This document shows positions 17,241 to 25,974 of a stretch of DNA of 35,620 nucleotides, one piece after another; the stretch's first letter is position 1; each line of letters starts with the position of its first letter. The stretch is from contig CAYLKN010000021.1 in NCBI GenBank assembly GCA_964384335.1, positions 1 to 35,620 of the forward strand. Reading direction: 5' to 3'. Position numbers and translations under genes: made by a program. The notes beneath the pieces are model-generated. The model had not been told where the DNA came from. It did not search any database and saw only the letters and a program-made list of their open reading frames with translations. Origin of the DNA: JAUICS01 sp964384335 (lineage in GTDB: Bacteria; Pseudomonadota; Alphaproteobacteria; Micavibrionales; Micavibrionaceae).

Positions 17241-18440
17241 ATGCGTTTCACATTATTAACCCTGCTGATTTTAACACCCTTTCTGTCTGCCTGTAACAGT
17301 ATGTTTCAGGGGTACCGTATGGAAACCACCCAGCGTCTGGCCAGCAAAAATCAAATGTATAAGCGGGTTGTCACCGGGGGTATATTTACCCTGACCACAT
17401 ATGAGAGGATCCACAACAAAGGCGGCGTTGCAACGGTTTATATAGAAGGTGACGGCCAGGGCTTTTTCATGGATCATGATGCGGGATTCAACCCAACCCC
17501 CGTCAATCCTATCGGCATGCAGCTTGCCGCGATTGATCCTTCAAAGAACGTTATCTATATGGGTCGTCCCTGCCAGTATACAAGCGAGGCGAATACTGAA
17601 TTCTGCCCCAAAAGGTACTGGACAACCCACCGTTACGCACCAGAGGTCATCGACACCTATCAGGATGCTCTTGATCAGTTTCGCAGGCTGCATGATATCA
17701 GTGCCTTTCACATTGTCGGTTATGATGGGGGTGCAGCCGTTGCTCTTTTGACTGCCGCGAAGCGGAATGATGTTCTTACCGTCCGGACTGTGGCGGGGGT
17801 TCTTGATCATGCTGCCATGACCAATCTGATGGACCGTCCGGCATTAAACGGATCGGTTAATCCGGTCGATGTTACCGGGTATCTCAGAGATATACCGCAA
17901 CATCACTTTATTGGCGGGCAGGATGAAATTACTCCCCCGTCCGTGTTTTTCAGCTATAAACAGGCAATGGGCCCATCTCCCTGCCTGCGCTACACACTGG
18001 TGGAGCCGGCGACGCACATCCGTGGATGGTATGAGCGTTGGGACCGCTTGTTGCAAAAACCTGTCGATTGTAAAGCGCATGTTAATGCGGGCGCCGACCT
18101 TCGGCCATCCGGGCGTGGCCAGGGTCACTCAAGCAGAAATATGACAGACGGAAGAGAAAAAGGTCTGGGTGCGCACATGACCGAGAAAGGACGTCTTGAT
18201 AATGAGCCGCCTGCTGTGCCGCCAATGGATGTCAGACAAAATTCCAGACCTTCACAGCCAGATGTTCGTGGACAGATGAATGATGAAGACATTATAAGAT
18301 GGAACACCCCGGATACGGGTAACAGACATCAGGCTCAACACAGTCCGAATATATCCCGGCCGCCCGGTTACAAACCCAATGCCGCGGACATGCAGAATCA
18401 AATGCAAGGCCCCAGAATTTCCAGACCGCCGGAATATTAA
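17241..18440 (+). CDS. lipoprotein alpha/beta-hydrolase-like protein with Asp in the nucleophile elbow
   Basis: 399 aa from the ATG; a TTG 18 bases earlier is less likely. A lipoprotein signal ends in LSAC, so Cys18 is the probable lipid-modified residue. The body is an alpha/beta hydrolase fold. It has a nucleophile-elbow region FHIVGYDGGAAVALL, a TVAGVLDH segment, HFIGGQDEITPP (acid region) and PATHIRGW (candidate catalytic His). The elbow position that is Ser in hydrolases of this type is Asp162 (codon 17724-17726). From about residue 285 the tail is hydrophilic and low in complexity, with repeated SRPP motifs (ISRPPGY, ISRPPEY). The substrate is unknown. It lies 76 bp upstream of dapA. 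Confidence 0.7.
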   Translation: MRFTLLTLLILTPFLSACNSMFQGYRMETTQRLASKNQMYKRVVTGGIFTLTTYERIHNKGGVATVYIEGDGQGFFMDHDAGFNPTPVNPIGMQLAAIDPSKNVIYMGRPCQYTSEANTEFCPKRYWTTHRYAPEVIDTYQDALDQFRRLHDISAFHIVGYDGGAAVALLTAAKRNDVLTVRTVAGVLDHAAMTNLMDRPALNGSVNPVDVTGYLRDIPQHHFIGGQDEITPPSVFFSYKQAMGPSPCLRYTLVEPATHIRGWYERWDRLLQKPVDCKAHVNAGADLRPSGRGQGHSSRNMTDGREKGLGAHMTEKGRLDNEPPAVPPMDVRQNSRPSQPDVRGQMNDEDIIRWNTPDTGNRHQAQHSPNISRPPGYKPNAADMQNQMQGPRISRPPEY

Positions 18441-18516
18441 AATCCTGCCACCTTGCCATAAAGGAGAATAGGTATTACCTTTCCCTGAAGGAACAGGAAT
18501 AGTAGGATTTAGATTC

Positions 18517-19437
18517 ATGACACAAATGCATACACTGGAAGGACAATACGTTGCCATCATCACGCCCGTGACACCGGATGGTGATATCGATTTCCGCAAG
18601 CTGGACACTCTGGTTGAAGACCTGATCCGGGCGAAGGTTGACGGTATCTGCGCATGCGGCACGACCGGCCAGAGCGCAACCCTGACCCATGATGAGCATG
18701 TAAACGTTGCAATACACATAAAGATGCAGATCAACGGAAGATGCCGCTTTATTGCTGCGGCGGGATCAAACAGCACACGTGAAGCCATGCATATGACCAG
18801 GCTTCTTGAAAATGCTCTTGGTCCGACAATTTTCCTGCATGTTACAGGATATTACAACAATCCCCCTCAGGAAGGTCTGATCAGACACTATGAAACACTT
18901 GCCGAAAACCTCGTCCATGAAGACAGCAATATTATCCTTTATAATGTTCCGTCCCGAACAGGGAGTTTTATTGAAACGGAAACCGTTATCAAACTCTCCG
19001 CCAACCCCAGAATTATTGGTATAAAAGAGGCTTCAGGGGATCTTGATCATATCCGGAAAATAATTGAAAATGTCTCTCCGGACGATTTCAAAGTCTTAAG
19101 CGGTGAATGCCATCAGACCGCAGACATAATAAGGATGGGCGGTAAGGGTGTTATCTCCGCCACGGGCAATGTCGCGCCTGTTATGATGCGCAACATTGTG
19201 CAAGCTGCACTGGCTGGTAATTACGAAGAGGCAGACAGATTGCAGCAAGATGCCATACCGGTTATTGATGCGGTATTCAGGGCCAAAAACCCGATCCCCC
19301 TGCTTATGATGTTCGGCAGTCATATCCGCCTTCCTCTTGTCCGGCTGCCGGAAATCGAAGATGAAATTCTGGCAGTTATATCCAGATTTTCAGTGGAGGA
19401 CAGAGGCGTTGATTTGGCAAAATACGTGGCACCTTAG
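18517..19437 (+). CDS. dapA: 4-hydroxy-tetrahydrodipicolinate synthase
   Basis: 306-aa Schiff-base aldolase that condenses pyruvate with aspartate semialdehyde, the first committed step to lysine and meso-diaminopimelate. The catalytic set is visible: Thr49-Thr50 in CGTTGQS, Tyr112/113 in GYYNNPPQEG, Tyr142 and Arg147 in YNVPSRTG, and Schiff-base Lys170 in GIKEASGD. The common GTTGES motif reads GTTGQS here. Full length. Related (beta/alpha)8 lyases such as N-acetylneuraminate lyase are less likely given YNVPSRTG and the overall length. Confidence 0.92.
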   Translation: MTQMHTLEGQYVAIITPVTPDGDIDFRKLDTLVEDLIRAKVDGICACGTTGQSATLTHDEHVNVAIHIKMQINGRCRFIAAAGSNSTREAMHMTRLLENALGPTIFLHVTGYYNNPPQEGLIRHYETLAENLVHEDSNIILYNVPSRTGSFIETETVIKLSANPRIIGIKEASGDLDHIRKIIENVSPDDFKVLSGECHQTADIIRMGGKGVISATGNVAPVMMRNIVQAALAGNYEEADRLQQDAIPVIDAVFRAKNPIPLLMMFGSHIRLPLVRLPEIEDEILAVISRFSVEDRGVDLAKYVAP

Positions 19438-19496
19438 GGCAGATCGTGTTCAAATATAATCACTATGATTATATCTGAAAAGCGTGAATCTGCCCT
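19436..19496. terminator. nested inverted repeat after dapA, possible bidirectional terminator
   Basis: The outer arms agggcagat (19436-19444) and atctgccct (19488-19496) enclose a second perfect stem, atataatca/tgattatat (19454-19462 and 19466-19474), with a 3-nt loop. A short ttca/tgaa pairing lies between them. The structure begins inside the dapA stop codon and sits between convergent genes. There is no T-run, so it may act as an mRNA 3'-end stabiliser rather than an intrinsic terminator. Confidence 0.4.
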
Positions 19497-19530
19497 AACC
19501 TATTGAAACATTACACCTAGGTCCGGCAGA

Positions 19531-19734
19531 TTATTTTTCACCGGAAACCATTGGATAGATAAGGTACTTTCCGGCAAGATAAATCAGTAGCCCCCAGAAA
19601 ACGACCCAGTAGGCAATCTCTATTGTATCAAGGTAGGGCAGAAGAAAACGTTGGACTGCATTCAGAGATGTCGGTTCGTTGCCAGGAATCAGGCTAAGTA
19701 TTGGCAGTTTCTCAAATTCTTCCGGATCGTACAT
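19531..19734 (-). CDS. small single-span membrane protein, unknown
   Basis: 67 aa. A hydrophilic N-terminus (MYDPEEFEKLP) is followed by a hydrophobic helix at about 38-58 (IEIAYWVVFWGLLIYLAGKY) and a short basic/polar end. I do not recognise a family. Support for it being real comes from the strong AAGGAG before its ATG and its position 23 bp after the HTTM-like gene on the same strand, so it is probably in one operon and may act with that protein. Confidence 0.6.
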   Translation of the reverse strand: MYDPEEFEKLPILSLIPGNEPTSLNAVQRFLLPYLDTIEIAYWVVFWGLLIYLAGKYLIYPMVSGEK

Positions 19735-19757
19735 TGCTCATCTCCTTACACATTTAT

Positions 19758-21020
19758 TTATCTGTAAAAATTTTTGACGGGACGACCAATCATTTCGGCA
19801 TCCTCATAGTTTTTTATCCATTCATTTCTTTGAAAGGGCTTGTACTCCAACGCGCACAAATCCCTTTCCTTTACAATGCGATAAAACGGCCCGCCGTTAA
19901 TGCTGTGTTCCATTGAAAATCCGTACTTTGCCCCAGATCTTACATTCCCGTCAGAGCAGTAGTTGTGCTGCAGTCTTTTGAGATATGCATATGGACTGCA
20001 TCGTGAACGTGCATTTGTCGAAACATGTCGGCGCATGGCCTCACCCGTCTGCATATCGTAAACCCTGATTGTGCATTGATGATTGGCTTCAAACATGTAA
20101 AGGCCGTAAAAATTCCCCTCAAGTGTCAGTTTCTCGTCACCGGGAATCACATGCGAGACCATCTGCAGACAAAGAAGAATAAGAGCAAAGCTCCATCCCG
20201 GAATCGATTTCCAGTCCCTTGGTATTTCCGGCGGCCTGTAAAACGGTCCGAAAAGAATCAAAAGCGGGGTCAAAACAATGAGAGGATAGTGATATCCGAC
20301 AAGAATGCCGGAGTACAAATGGAAAATAACGAAAAATATAAACGCCGCCCTTTGCAGAACCATGTTGCGGCTGAGCAGAAACCAGGCAAATACCATCTCC
20401 ATCACAATAACCAGGTTGGTGAATACCGGAGCCAGCGAATCCGGAAAAATCGGGAGCCCGGTTTCAAGAGATGTAAAATATGTTCCCAGTATCCAGGTTT
20501 CGTGAATTTTTGCGGCCGTGGACAGGAAATAGAAAAAAACGATGGCAAACATCGCAAAAAACCGTTTATACGGCAAAAACAGAAAGATCAGCGCAAAAGT
20601 GGAGTGATAATAATCGTAATTGGCGTTATACCAGAAATGGATTAACGTAACATATATCTTCCAGGCAAAGAGAATAAGAACGCCGAAATGCGCAAGCGCC
20701 CATTTTTTGTATATGGCCGCATAGACTGAACCCGCCATTACCGCCATGAGGGACATGTAGACATATTGCTGGGAATACCCGTCCGGAAGGGTCTGGAATA
20801 TGATCCAGTCCCCGCACCCCTGAAAGAAAGGCCAGCAGGTCGGGCCGGATATTCCGAACACGTTCTCGGCCGTATTCTGGTTCATAATCCAGCCATGATA
20901 AACCAGGGCGAAAGAGAAGATGAGATACCCGAAATACCAGTGAAGAACAGGTTCGTTTTCAATTTCGTGAATTGAAAAGATTTTTCGGTAAGTTCTCCCG
21001 ATTGTATTCAATAATGCCAT
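19758..21020 (-). CDS. HTTM-like polytopic membrane protein
   Basis: 420 aa from MALLNTIG (ATG at 21020, with AAGGGA upstream). The frame runs 38 codons further but without family-like sequence. The first 300 residues or so contain about eight hydrophobic segments with interspersed His/Lys/Trp. They include YVTLIHFWYNANYDYYHSTF and FLSTAAKIHETWILG, reminiscent of the HTTM family (relatives of vitamin K-dependent gamma-carboxylase). The C-terminal 110 residues or so are soluble and Cys-containing, probably periplasmic. The exact reaction is unknown. It is followed by a small membrane protein and is divergent from the DUF62-like gene. The HTTM assignment is tentative. Confidence 0.55.
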   Translation of the reverse strand: MALLNTIGRTYRKIFSIHEIENEPVLHWYFGYLIFSFALVYHGWIMNQNTAENVFGISGPTCWPFFQGCGDWIIFQTLPDGYSQQYVYMSLMAVMAGSVYAAIYKKWALAHFGVLILFAWKIYVTLIHFWYNANYDYYHSTFALIFLFLPYKRFFAMFAIVFFYFLSTAAKIHETWILGTYFTSLETGLPIFPDSLAPVFTNLVIVMEMVFAWFLLSRNMVLQRAAFIFFVIFHLYSGILVGYHYPLIVLTPLLILFGPFYRPPEIPRDWKSIPGWSFALILLCLQMVSHVIPGDEKLTLEGNFYGLYMFEANHQCTIRVYDMQTGEAMRRHVSTNARSRCSPYAYLKRLQHNYCSDGNVRSGAKYGFSMEHSINGGPFYRIVKERDLCALEYKPFQRNEWIKNYEDAEMIGRPVKNFYR

Positions 21021-21117
21021 GGAAAAGAAATCCCTTAGTAAATATCTTATATTTATTTTACAGTAGCACTGAAACGCATACAGTAAAAATTTCGATTTTA
21101 CAGGAGGGAGAGTTTTT

Positions 21118-21936
21118 ATGAAGCCGGAACGCATGCTTGTTTATGTTATTGCCGATTATGGCGCCCTCCATGATCTTGCTTTTGCCGAGGTAAAACAACG
21201 GTTGTATTATGAGTTCGATAATATTGACGCCCATGTCGCCACATACTCCGTTCCGGCTTTTGATACGGTTGCCACCGGTTTTGCGCTGGCCCAGACAGCC
21301 ATAACCAGCAAGCTCGGAAAACACCACAAATTCTATGTCAACACGGCACCAAGAAAGGATAATCTGGCACCCCGGGTCAAGAATGCAGGCGAAGGGTTTG
21401 CCTATGTCCGTCTTTTTAATGGTGTTGAAATCTGTGCGGTAAACAGCGGCTATACCTTGTCTTTTCTGAAACCGGCCGCGCAGGAAATCCGTCTTATCAA
21501 CTGCGAAAATGCCGGTTCACAGTTCCGGTCACGCGATATCTTTCCGCCGTCTTTCGGTAAAATCGCACGCGGAAATTATGAAGAGCTGGGGGAGGATTTG
21601 ACCGGATCCGTACCGGATTATCCTGAAAATGTAGTCTGCTACACGGACGGATACGGCAATATGAAATGTTCGATTACAAGCGATATGATCGATTCACGGA
21701 AAGGACAGGACATTATTCTCGACCTGAACGCTCATCACCAGATTGCCCGGGTTGCAGACGGCATTTTTGGCGTTTCTGACGGACAGTTCTGTCTCTCCCG
21801 CGGCTCTTCAGGCTGGGCTCTGCCGGATGGAAAAACGCTGGAGTTTTGCGAAATCGTCAAACGTGGCGGAAGTGCGGCGCAGACATTTAATTTCCCGGCC
21901 GGCGGCGCTTCGATTTCCTGGCGGGCCATTGGCTAA
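21118..21936 (+). CDS. SAM-hydroxide adenosyltransferase-like (DUF62) protein, divergent
   Basis: 272 aa with GAGGGAGAG before the ATG. The N-terminus VIADYGALHD (10-19) matches the DFG..D element of the DUF62 family, whose known members hydrolyse S-adenosylmethionine to adenosine and methionine or are fluorinases or chlorinases. FDTVATGFALAQ (about 48-59) and the NSGYTLSFL segment (109-117, family NGG/NxGxxS) fit the N-domain. The C-terminal half looks like the all-beta domain. The usual DPGVG motif is replaced by NTAPRKD. The product may therefore be an altered or inactive member. It appears to be a single-gene unit. Confidence 0.5.
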   Translation: MKPERMLVYVIADYGALHDLAFAEVKQRLYYEFDNIDAHVATYSVPAFDTVATGFALAQTAITSKLGKHHKFYVNTAPRKDNLAPRVKNAGEGFAYVRLFNGVEICAVNSGYTLSFLKPAAQEIRLINCENAGSQFRSRDIFPPSFGKIARGNYEELGEDLTGSVPDYPENVVCYTDGYGNMKCSITSDMIDSRKGQDIILDLNAHHQIARVADGIFGVSDGQFCLSRGSSGWALPDGKTLEFCEIVKRGGSAAQTFNFPAGGASISWRAIG

Positions 21937-22021
21937 GCTAGGACCCTGCCAGGCTCGTCTCGTTAATTCTGAGCGTAAGAAATGTTTGTAAGATTTCGTT
22001 TTGTGATTTACAGAGTAAATA

Positions 22022-23641
22022 ATGGCCGAAAACAATCCTCTTTTACATATTGAAAATCTCTCCGTTTTCTTTAAAACGCAGACGGGAATTTTCCAGGCAG
22101 TAAAGACTGTTTCCTTTAACATCAATAAGGGCGAAACACTCGCCATTGTGGGCGAAAGCGGGTCAGGAAAGTCGGTGACCGCTTTGTCTGTCATGGGTCT
22201 TCTGCCCTATCCACTGGCCAGTCATAATGAGGATGCCTCAATTCTGTTTGAAGGAAAGGATATCCTGAATGCCGATGATGCCGCGATGCGCAAAATCCGC
22301 GGCCGGAAAATCAGCATGATTTTCCAGGAGCCGCTGACGGCGCTTAATCCCTTGCATACTGTTGAAAAACAGATTGGTGAGGTGCTTATCCTGCATCAGA
22401 AAATGTCCAGGGAAGCAGCCCGCAAGCGGATCAAAGAACTTCTGGATCTGGTCGGTCTTGGCAATCTGAAAGAACGACTTGGCGCCTACCCGCACGAACT
22501 CTCCGGCGGTCAGAGGCAACGTGTTATGATCGCCATGGCTTTGGCAAACAATCCGGAAATCCTCATCGCCGATGAACCGACAACGGCACTGGACGTTACA
22601 ATTCAGGCCCAGGTACTGAAATTGCTGAACGAGTTGAAAGACAGGCTGGGTATGGCTCTGATCATTATATCCCATGATCTGACCGTGGTTGAGAAAATGT
22701 CTGATAAGGTCTGCGTTATGCAGAACGGCGAAATTGTCGAATATAAAAAAACGGAACAGCTGTTTAAAAATCCGGCTCACAGCTATACCCGTCATCTTAT
22801 GGCCGCCCAGCCAAAAGGCCGTGCAATACCGGCGAACCAGGAGGCGCCAGTGATTGTCAAAGGTGATGGTATCTGCGTCTCTTTCCCAATAAAAAAAGGC
22901 GTTCTGTTCGGCACGGATACATATGTTCACGCCGTTCAGGACATCAGCCTTAAAGTGAGGCAGGGCCAGACTCTGGGCGTGGTAGGGGAAAGCGGCTCCG
23001 GAAAAACAACGCTGGGTATGGCATTGCTGCGCCTTGCCCCCCTGACGCGGGGACAGATTGAATTTGCCAAAAATGATATTTCGCATTATTCACGCAAAAA
23101 AATGAAATTCCTGCGGGCAGGAATGCAGGTTGTTTTTCAGGACCCCTACGGCAGTCTTTCACCGCGTATGAGTGTTGAGGATATTATCGGCGAAGGTTTG
23201 CGCGTTCATTATAAGAATCTGGCAAAAGCCGAAAGAGAGGACAGGGTCGTGGAGGCCCTTCGTGATGTTAATCTTGAACCGGAGATACGCCACCGGTACC
23301 CACATGAATTTTCCGGCGGCCAGAGGCAGCGAATTGCCATTGCACGGGCACTTGTGCTGCATCCAAAATTCCTCATGCTGGATGAACCCACATCTGCGCT
23401 GGATGTTTCCGTTCAGGCACAAATCATTGATCTTTTAAGAGCCCTGCAGGAAAAACGGAACCTTGCCTATATGTTCATAAGTCACGATCTGCGCGTGGTC
23501 AGAGCCCTTGCCCATGACGTTTTGGTTATGAAAGACGGGAAAAACGTTGAATCCGGTCCTGTACAAGACATTTACGACAATCCCCGGGACGCATATACAA
23601 TAAAACTGATGGCCGCGGCTTTTGAACTGAAAGCAGCCTGA
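22022..23641 (+). CDS. yejF: double-domain peptide ABC transporter ATPase, YejF type
   Basis: 539-aa protein with two complete ABC ATPase domains of the oligopeptide (Opp/Dpp/Yej) class. Domain 1 has Walker A GESGSGKS (44-51), signature LSGGQRQR (from 160) and Walker B ILIADEPTTALD. Domain 2 has GESGSGKTT (322-330), FSGGQRQR and FLMLDEPTSALD. Each is followed by a C-terminal oligopeptide-type extension. It energises uptake of peptides or microcin C-like compounds through YejBE permeases. The permease and binding-protein genes that usually flank it (yejA, yejB, yejE) are not in this window, so the partners must be encoded elsewhere. It is convergent with the DUF2336 gene with a gap of 6 bp. 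Confidence 0.88.
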   Translation: MAENNPLLHIENLSVFFKTQTGIFQAVKTVSFNINKGETLAIVGESGSGKSVTALSVMGLLPYPLASHNEDASILFEGKDILNADDAAMRKIRGRKISMIFQEPLTALNPLHTVEKQIGEVLILHQKMSREAARKRIKELLDLVGLGNLKERLGAYPHELSGGQRQRVMIAMALANNPEILIADEPTTALDVTIQAQVLKLLNELKDRLGMALIIISHDLTVVEKMSDKVCVMQNGEIVEYKKTEQLFKNPAHSYTRHLMAAQPKGRAIPANQEAPVIVKGDGICVSFPIKKGVLFGTDTYVHAVQDISLKVRQGQTLGVVGESGSGKTTLGMALLRLAPLTRGQIEFAKNDISHYSRKKMKFLRAGMQVVFQDPYGSLSPRMSVEDIIGEGLRVHYKNLAKAEREDRVVEALRDVNLEPEIRHRYPHEFSGGQRQRIAIARALVLHPKFLMLDEPTSALDVSVQAQIIDLLRALQEKRNLAYMFISHDLRVVRALAHDVLVMKDGKNVESGPVQDIYDNPRDAYTIKLMAAAFELKAA

Positions 23642-23647
23642 AAACCT

Positions 23648-24928
23648 TTATGTCCCTCTCAGATCCAGGAAATCAAGCTGCCAGTCCAGTTCGGCATTTT
23701 CAAAGGGGTAATCAACGCCATCCCTGGGATAGATAAGATCTTTCAGCGGCACTTTCAAAAGCTCCTTCTGCAGCTGCAAAGCCAGGCGCATCGAAAGACC
23801 CGCCTTCCAGCAAAGTGCAATAATGGCTTTCGGAGCCTTTAAACTGATAACGCGGTCAACATCCTTCGGATGAATTCCGGCAAGCGTGGCCAGTGCGTTT
23901 TTGACCAGATCGTAATCCCGCATGGCCAGCGCATCACTGATTGTCTCCTCATTTAATATACCTTTTTCCTTATAACGGTTAATGCGCTGACTTGTATTTT
24001 CGACACCGCTTTCCTTCTCATTGGCAAATTCCAGACGCCGGCGGAAAGCTTTTGTTATATCCTTTTTTGCTTCCTCAGATATATCGGTTCTTTTCATCAG
24101 GATTTCACGGATGCTTTCATCTGCGACGTCCGCAAGCTTTCTGGCGATCGGTTCGGGAAGATTGGCCCGTGACGCCACCGGTTTCTGCCATTCCGGGGTG
24201 TTCTGGGCCTTGACTATAATTTTCTCCAGAACGGACAGTGTGATTTCGGCCCCTTCATTTTGAAGAAGGTATTCACCCGCCTTGACATCGCCGGTATCAA
24301 TTACCGCATCTGACACGGGCTCGCTGACAGTCTTGCGTTGTGCAATTGCCTGAACGGCCCATCCATCGGGATGCCCTTTCAGAATTTCAAGGAGATCCTC
24401 ATCCTTTAATGCGGAACAGTATAACAGAAGGGGCTCCGACACCCTGCGCTCAATATCCCGCGCAAGCTGTCCGACAACTTTCGGGGGCGCATAGGCATAA
24501 TCCTTAAGAGCTGAGGAGAGAGCCACCCTGATTTTCAAGACTTCATCCAGGGCCAGATTTCCGAGAGCCTGAACCGTATAGGCATAAAGCTGGCTTTGTT
24601 TTTCGCAGGACAAATCAGGCAACAGGATCAAAAGCCTTTCCGCCAGTGCCATACGGACGTCAGGACTCTGATCCCTTGCCAGAATAGGGCTTAGCTGATA
24701 AGGGCTGGAAGGGTTTTCGGCAACCGCCTTGCGGATATCGGGATCCGGGTCTTTCTCGCCAAGATAATAAAGAATTTCTTTTGTTGTGGAATGATCACGC
24801 GCAATCGCCAGCCTGTCTTTTTTGTCCTCTGAAGAAAGCTTCCTTCTGGATTCCTCATAACGTTTTGAGGCATTACCCTTTTCCGCATCACCGGATTTGA
24901 AAAATCTGCCAAGCCATTTCAACATCAT
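23648..24928 (-). CDS. DUF2336 family helical-repeat protein
   Basis: 426 aa, made almost entirely of alpha-helical HEAT-like repeats. Examples are RDHSTTKEILYYLGEKDPDP, IRKAVAENPSSPYQL and DVRMALAERLLILLPDL near 45-110, the last typical of the DUF2336 N-terminus. The start is ATG at 24928 or the next codon. The family is common in Alphaproteobacteria and its function is poorly known. No enzyme motif or membrane segment is present, so a protein-protein scaffold is likely. Confidence 0.75.
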   Translation of the reverse strand: MMLKWLGRFFKSGDAEKGNASKRYEESRRKLSSEDKKDRLAIARDHSTTKEILYYLGEKDPDPDIRKAVAENPSSPYQLSPILARDQSPDVRMALAERLLILLPDLSCEKQSQLYAYTVQALGNLALDEVLKIRVALSSALKDYAYAPPKVVGQLARDIERRVSEPLLLYCSALKDEDLLEILKGHPDGWAVQAIAQRKTVSEPVSDAVIDTGDVKAGEYLLQNEGAEITLSVLEKIIVKAQNTPEWQKPVASRANLPEPIARKLADVADESIREILMKRTDISEEAKKDITKAFRRRLEFANEKESGVENTSQRINRYKEKGILNEETISDALAMRDYDLVKNALATLAGIHPKDVDRVISLKAPKAIIALCWKAGLSMRLALQLQKELLKVPLKDLIYPRDGVDYPFENAELDWQLDFLDLRGT

Positions 24929-24999
24929 ATCTTAATTTATCTAACAGATGCTTCAAAAGGGCAATTGTTTTCATTGCAAGGGTGGATTATTGATAGAAT

Positions 25000-25914
25000 A
25001 TGAATTTTGAAAACAGCGCCATCAAAAAAGGACTTGTATGGGCCATCTGGCCTGTACTGTTAACGGGTTGCATAGGTTTGACCGCCTACGGCTTTGAAAC
25101 CGGAATGCCATTGACTTTTTTTAACATCGCCTATGTCTGCCTTGCCATAACTCTTATTGTTCTGGAGAGGGTCATGCCGCACGAAAAAAAATGGCTTGCC
25201 CATGACGGTCAGACTTTTGCCAGTATTGCCCATACTTTTTTGAGCAAAGGAACAGTACAGGGCCTGTTAATCTTTGGTGGTATTATCGGACTGACCGACT
25301 ATTTCGCGGGACAGGGACCTCGTGCACTCGGCTGGTGGCCATATGACTGGCCGCTGGTTTTTCAGATTGCGCTTGCACTCGTGGTTTCGGAATTTATGCT
25401 TTACTGGGCCCACAGACTCGCGCACGAATGGCCGCTTCTCTGGCGTTTTCATGCAGTACATCACAGTGTTGAAAAACTCTGGGTTGTTAATACGGGCCGT
25501 TTTCATTTTGTTGACAGTCTTATCAGTGTCATCTTGGGTTCCTCAATTCTTATTGTACTTGGTGCACCGCTTGAAATCATCAAGTGGCTGAGTGCGATTA
25601 CAGCTTTTATCGGAATGCTTACACACTGCAATGTGGAAATGAAATTCGGGCCTATATCCTGGATCTTCAACACACCCGGTCTGCATCGCTGGCACCACAG
25701 CAAGAAGCTGATTGAAGGAAACCGGAATTACGGCGAAAATCTGATGATCTGGGACCACGTCTTCGGCACATGGATCAATCCGGACCGCCGCCCGCCAGCG
25801 AATATAGGCATAACCGAAGCTATGCCCAGCGATTTCGTTGACCAGCTTCTCTTTCCTTTCAGATACCGCCGTTACAAAAAATCTCCCAAAACGGGTAAAA
25901 TCGAAAAGACCTGA
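25000..25914 (+). CDS. fatty acid hydroxylase / sterol desaturase family protein
   Basis: 304-aa integral membrane di-iron oxygenase. The His clusters are HRLAH (138-142), HAVHH (151-155) and HRWHH (229-233), with more His at 209 and 253, matching the family pattern HxxxH, HxxHH, HxxHH. About four to five membrane segments surround them. Members hydroxylate or desaturate lipids, sterols or carotenoids; the substrate cannot be told from sequence. No strong ribosome binding site precedes the ATG. Divergent from the DUF2336 gene. Confidence 0.88.
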   Translation: MNFENSAIKKGLVWAIWPVLLTGCIGLTAYGFETGMPLTFFNIAYVCLAITLIVLERVMPHEKKWLAHDGQTFASIAHTFLSKGTVQGLLIFGGIIGLTDYFAGQGPRALGWWPYDWPLVFQIALALVVSEFMLYWAHRLAHEWPLLWRFHAVHHSVEKLWVVNTGRFHFVDSLISVILGSSILIVLGAPLEIIKWLSAITAFIGMLTHCNVEMKFGPISWIFNTPGLHRWHHSKKLIEGNRNYGENLMIWDHVFGTWINPDRRPPANIGITEAMPSDFVDQLLFPFRYRRYKKSPKTGKIEKT

Positions 25915-25954
25915 GTTTTTTATACAACCTGCGAAGGATATTAACCTCTTACAC

Positions 25955-25974
25955 GTAATATATTAATATATTAC
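25955..25974. promoter_or_regulatory. perfect 20-bp palindrome, probable operator
   Basis: GTAATATATTAATATATTAC is a perfect palindrome lying 20 bp before the start codon of the charged-repeat protein. It overlaps a candidate -10 (TAATAT, 25964-25969) placed 17 bp after TTAACC (25941-25946). A dimeric repressor bound here would block the promoter. No regulator gene is adjacent. The operator function is inference. Confidence 0.5.
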
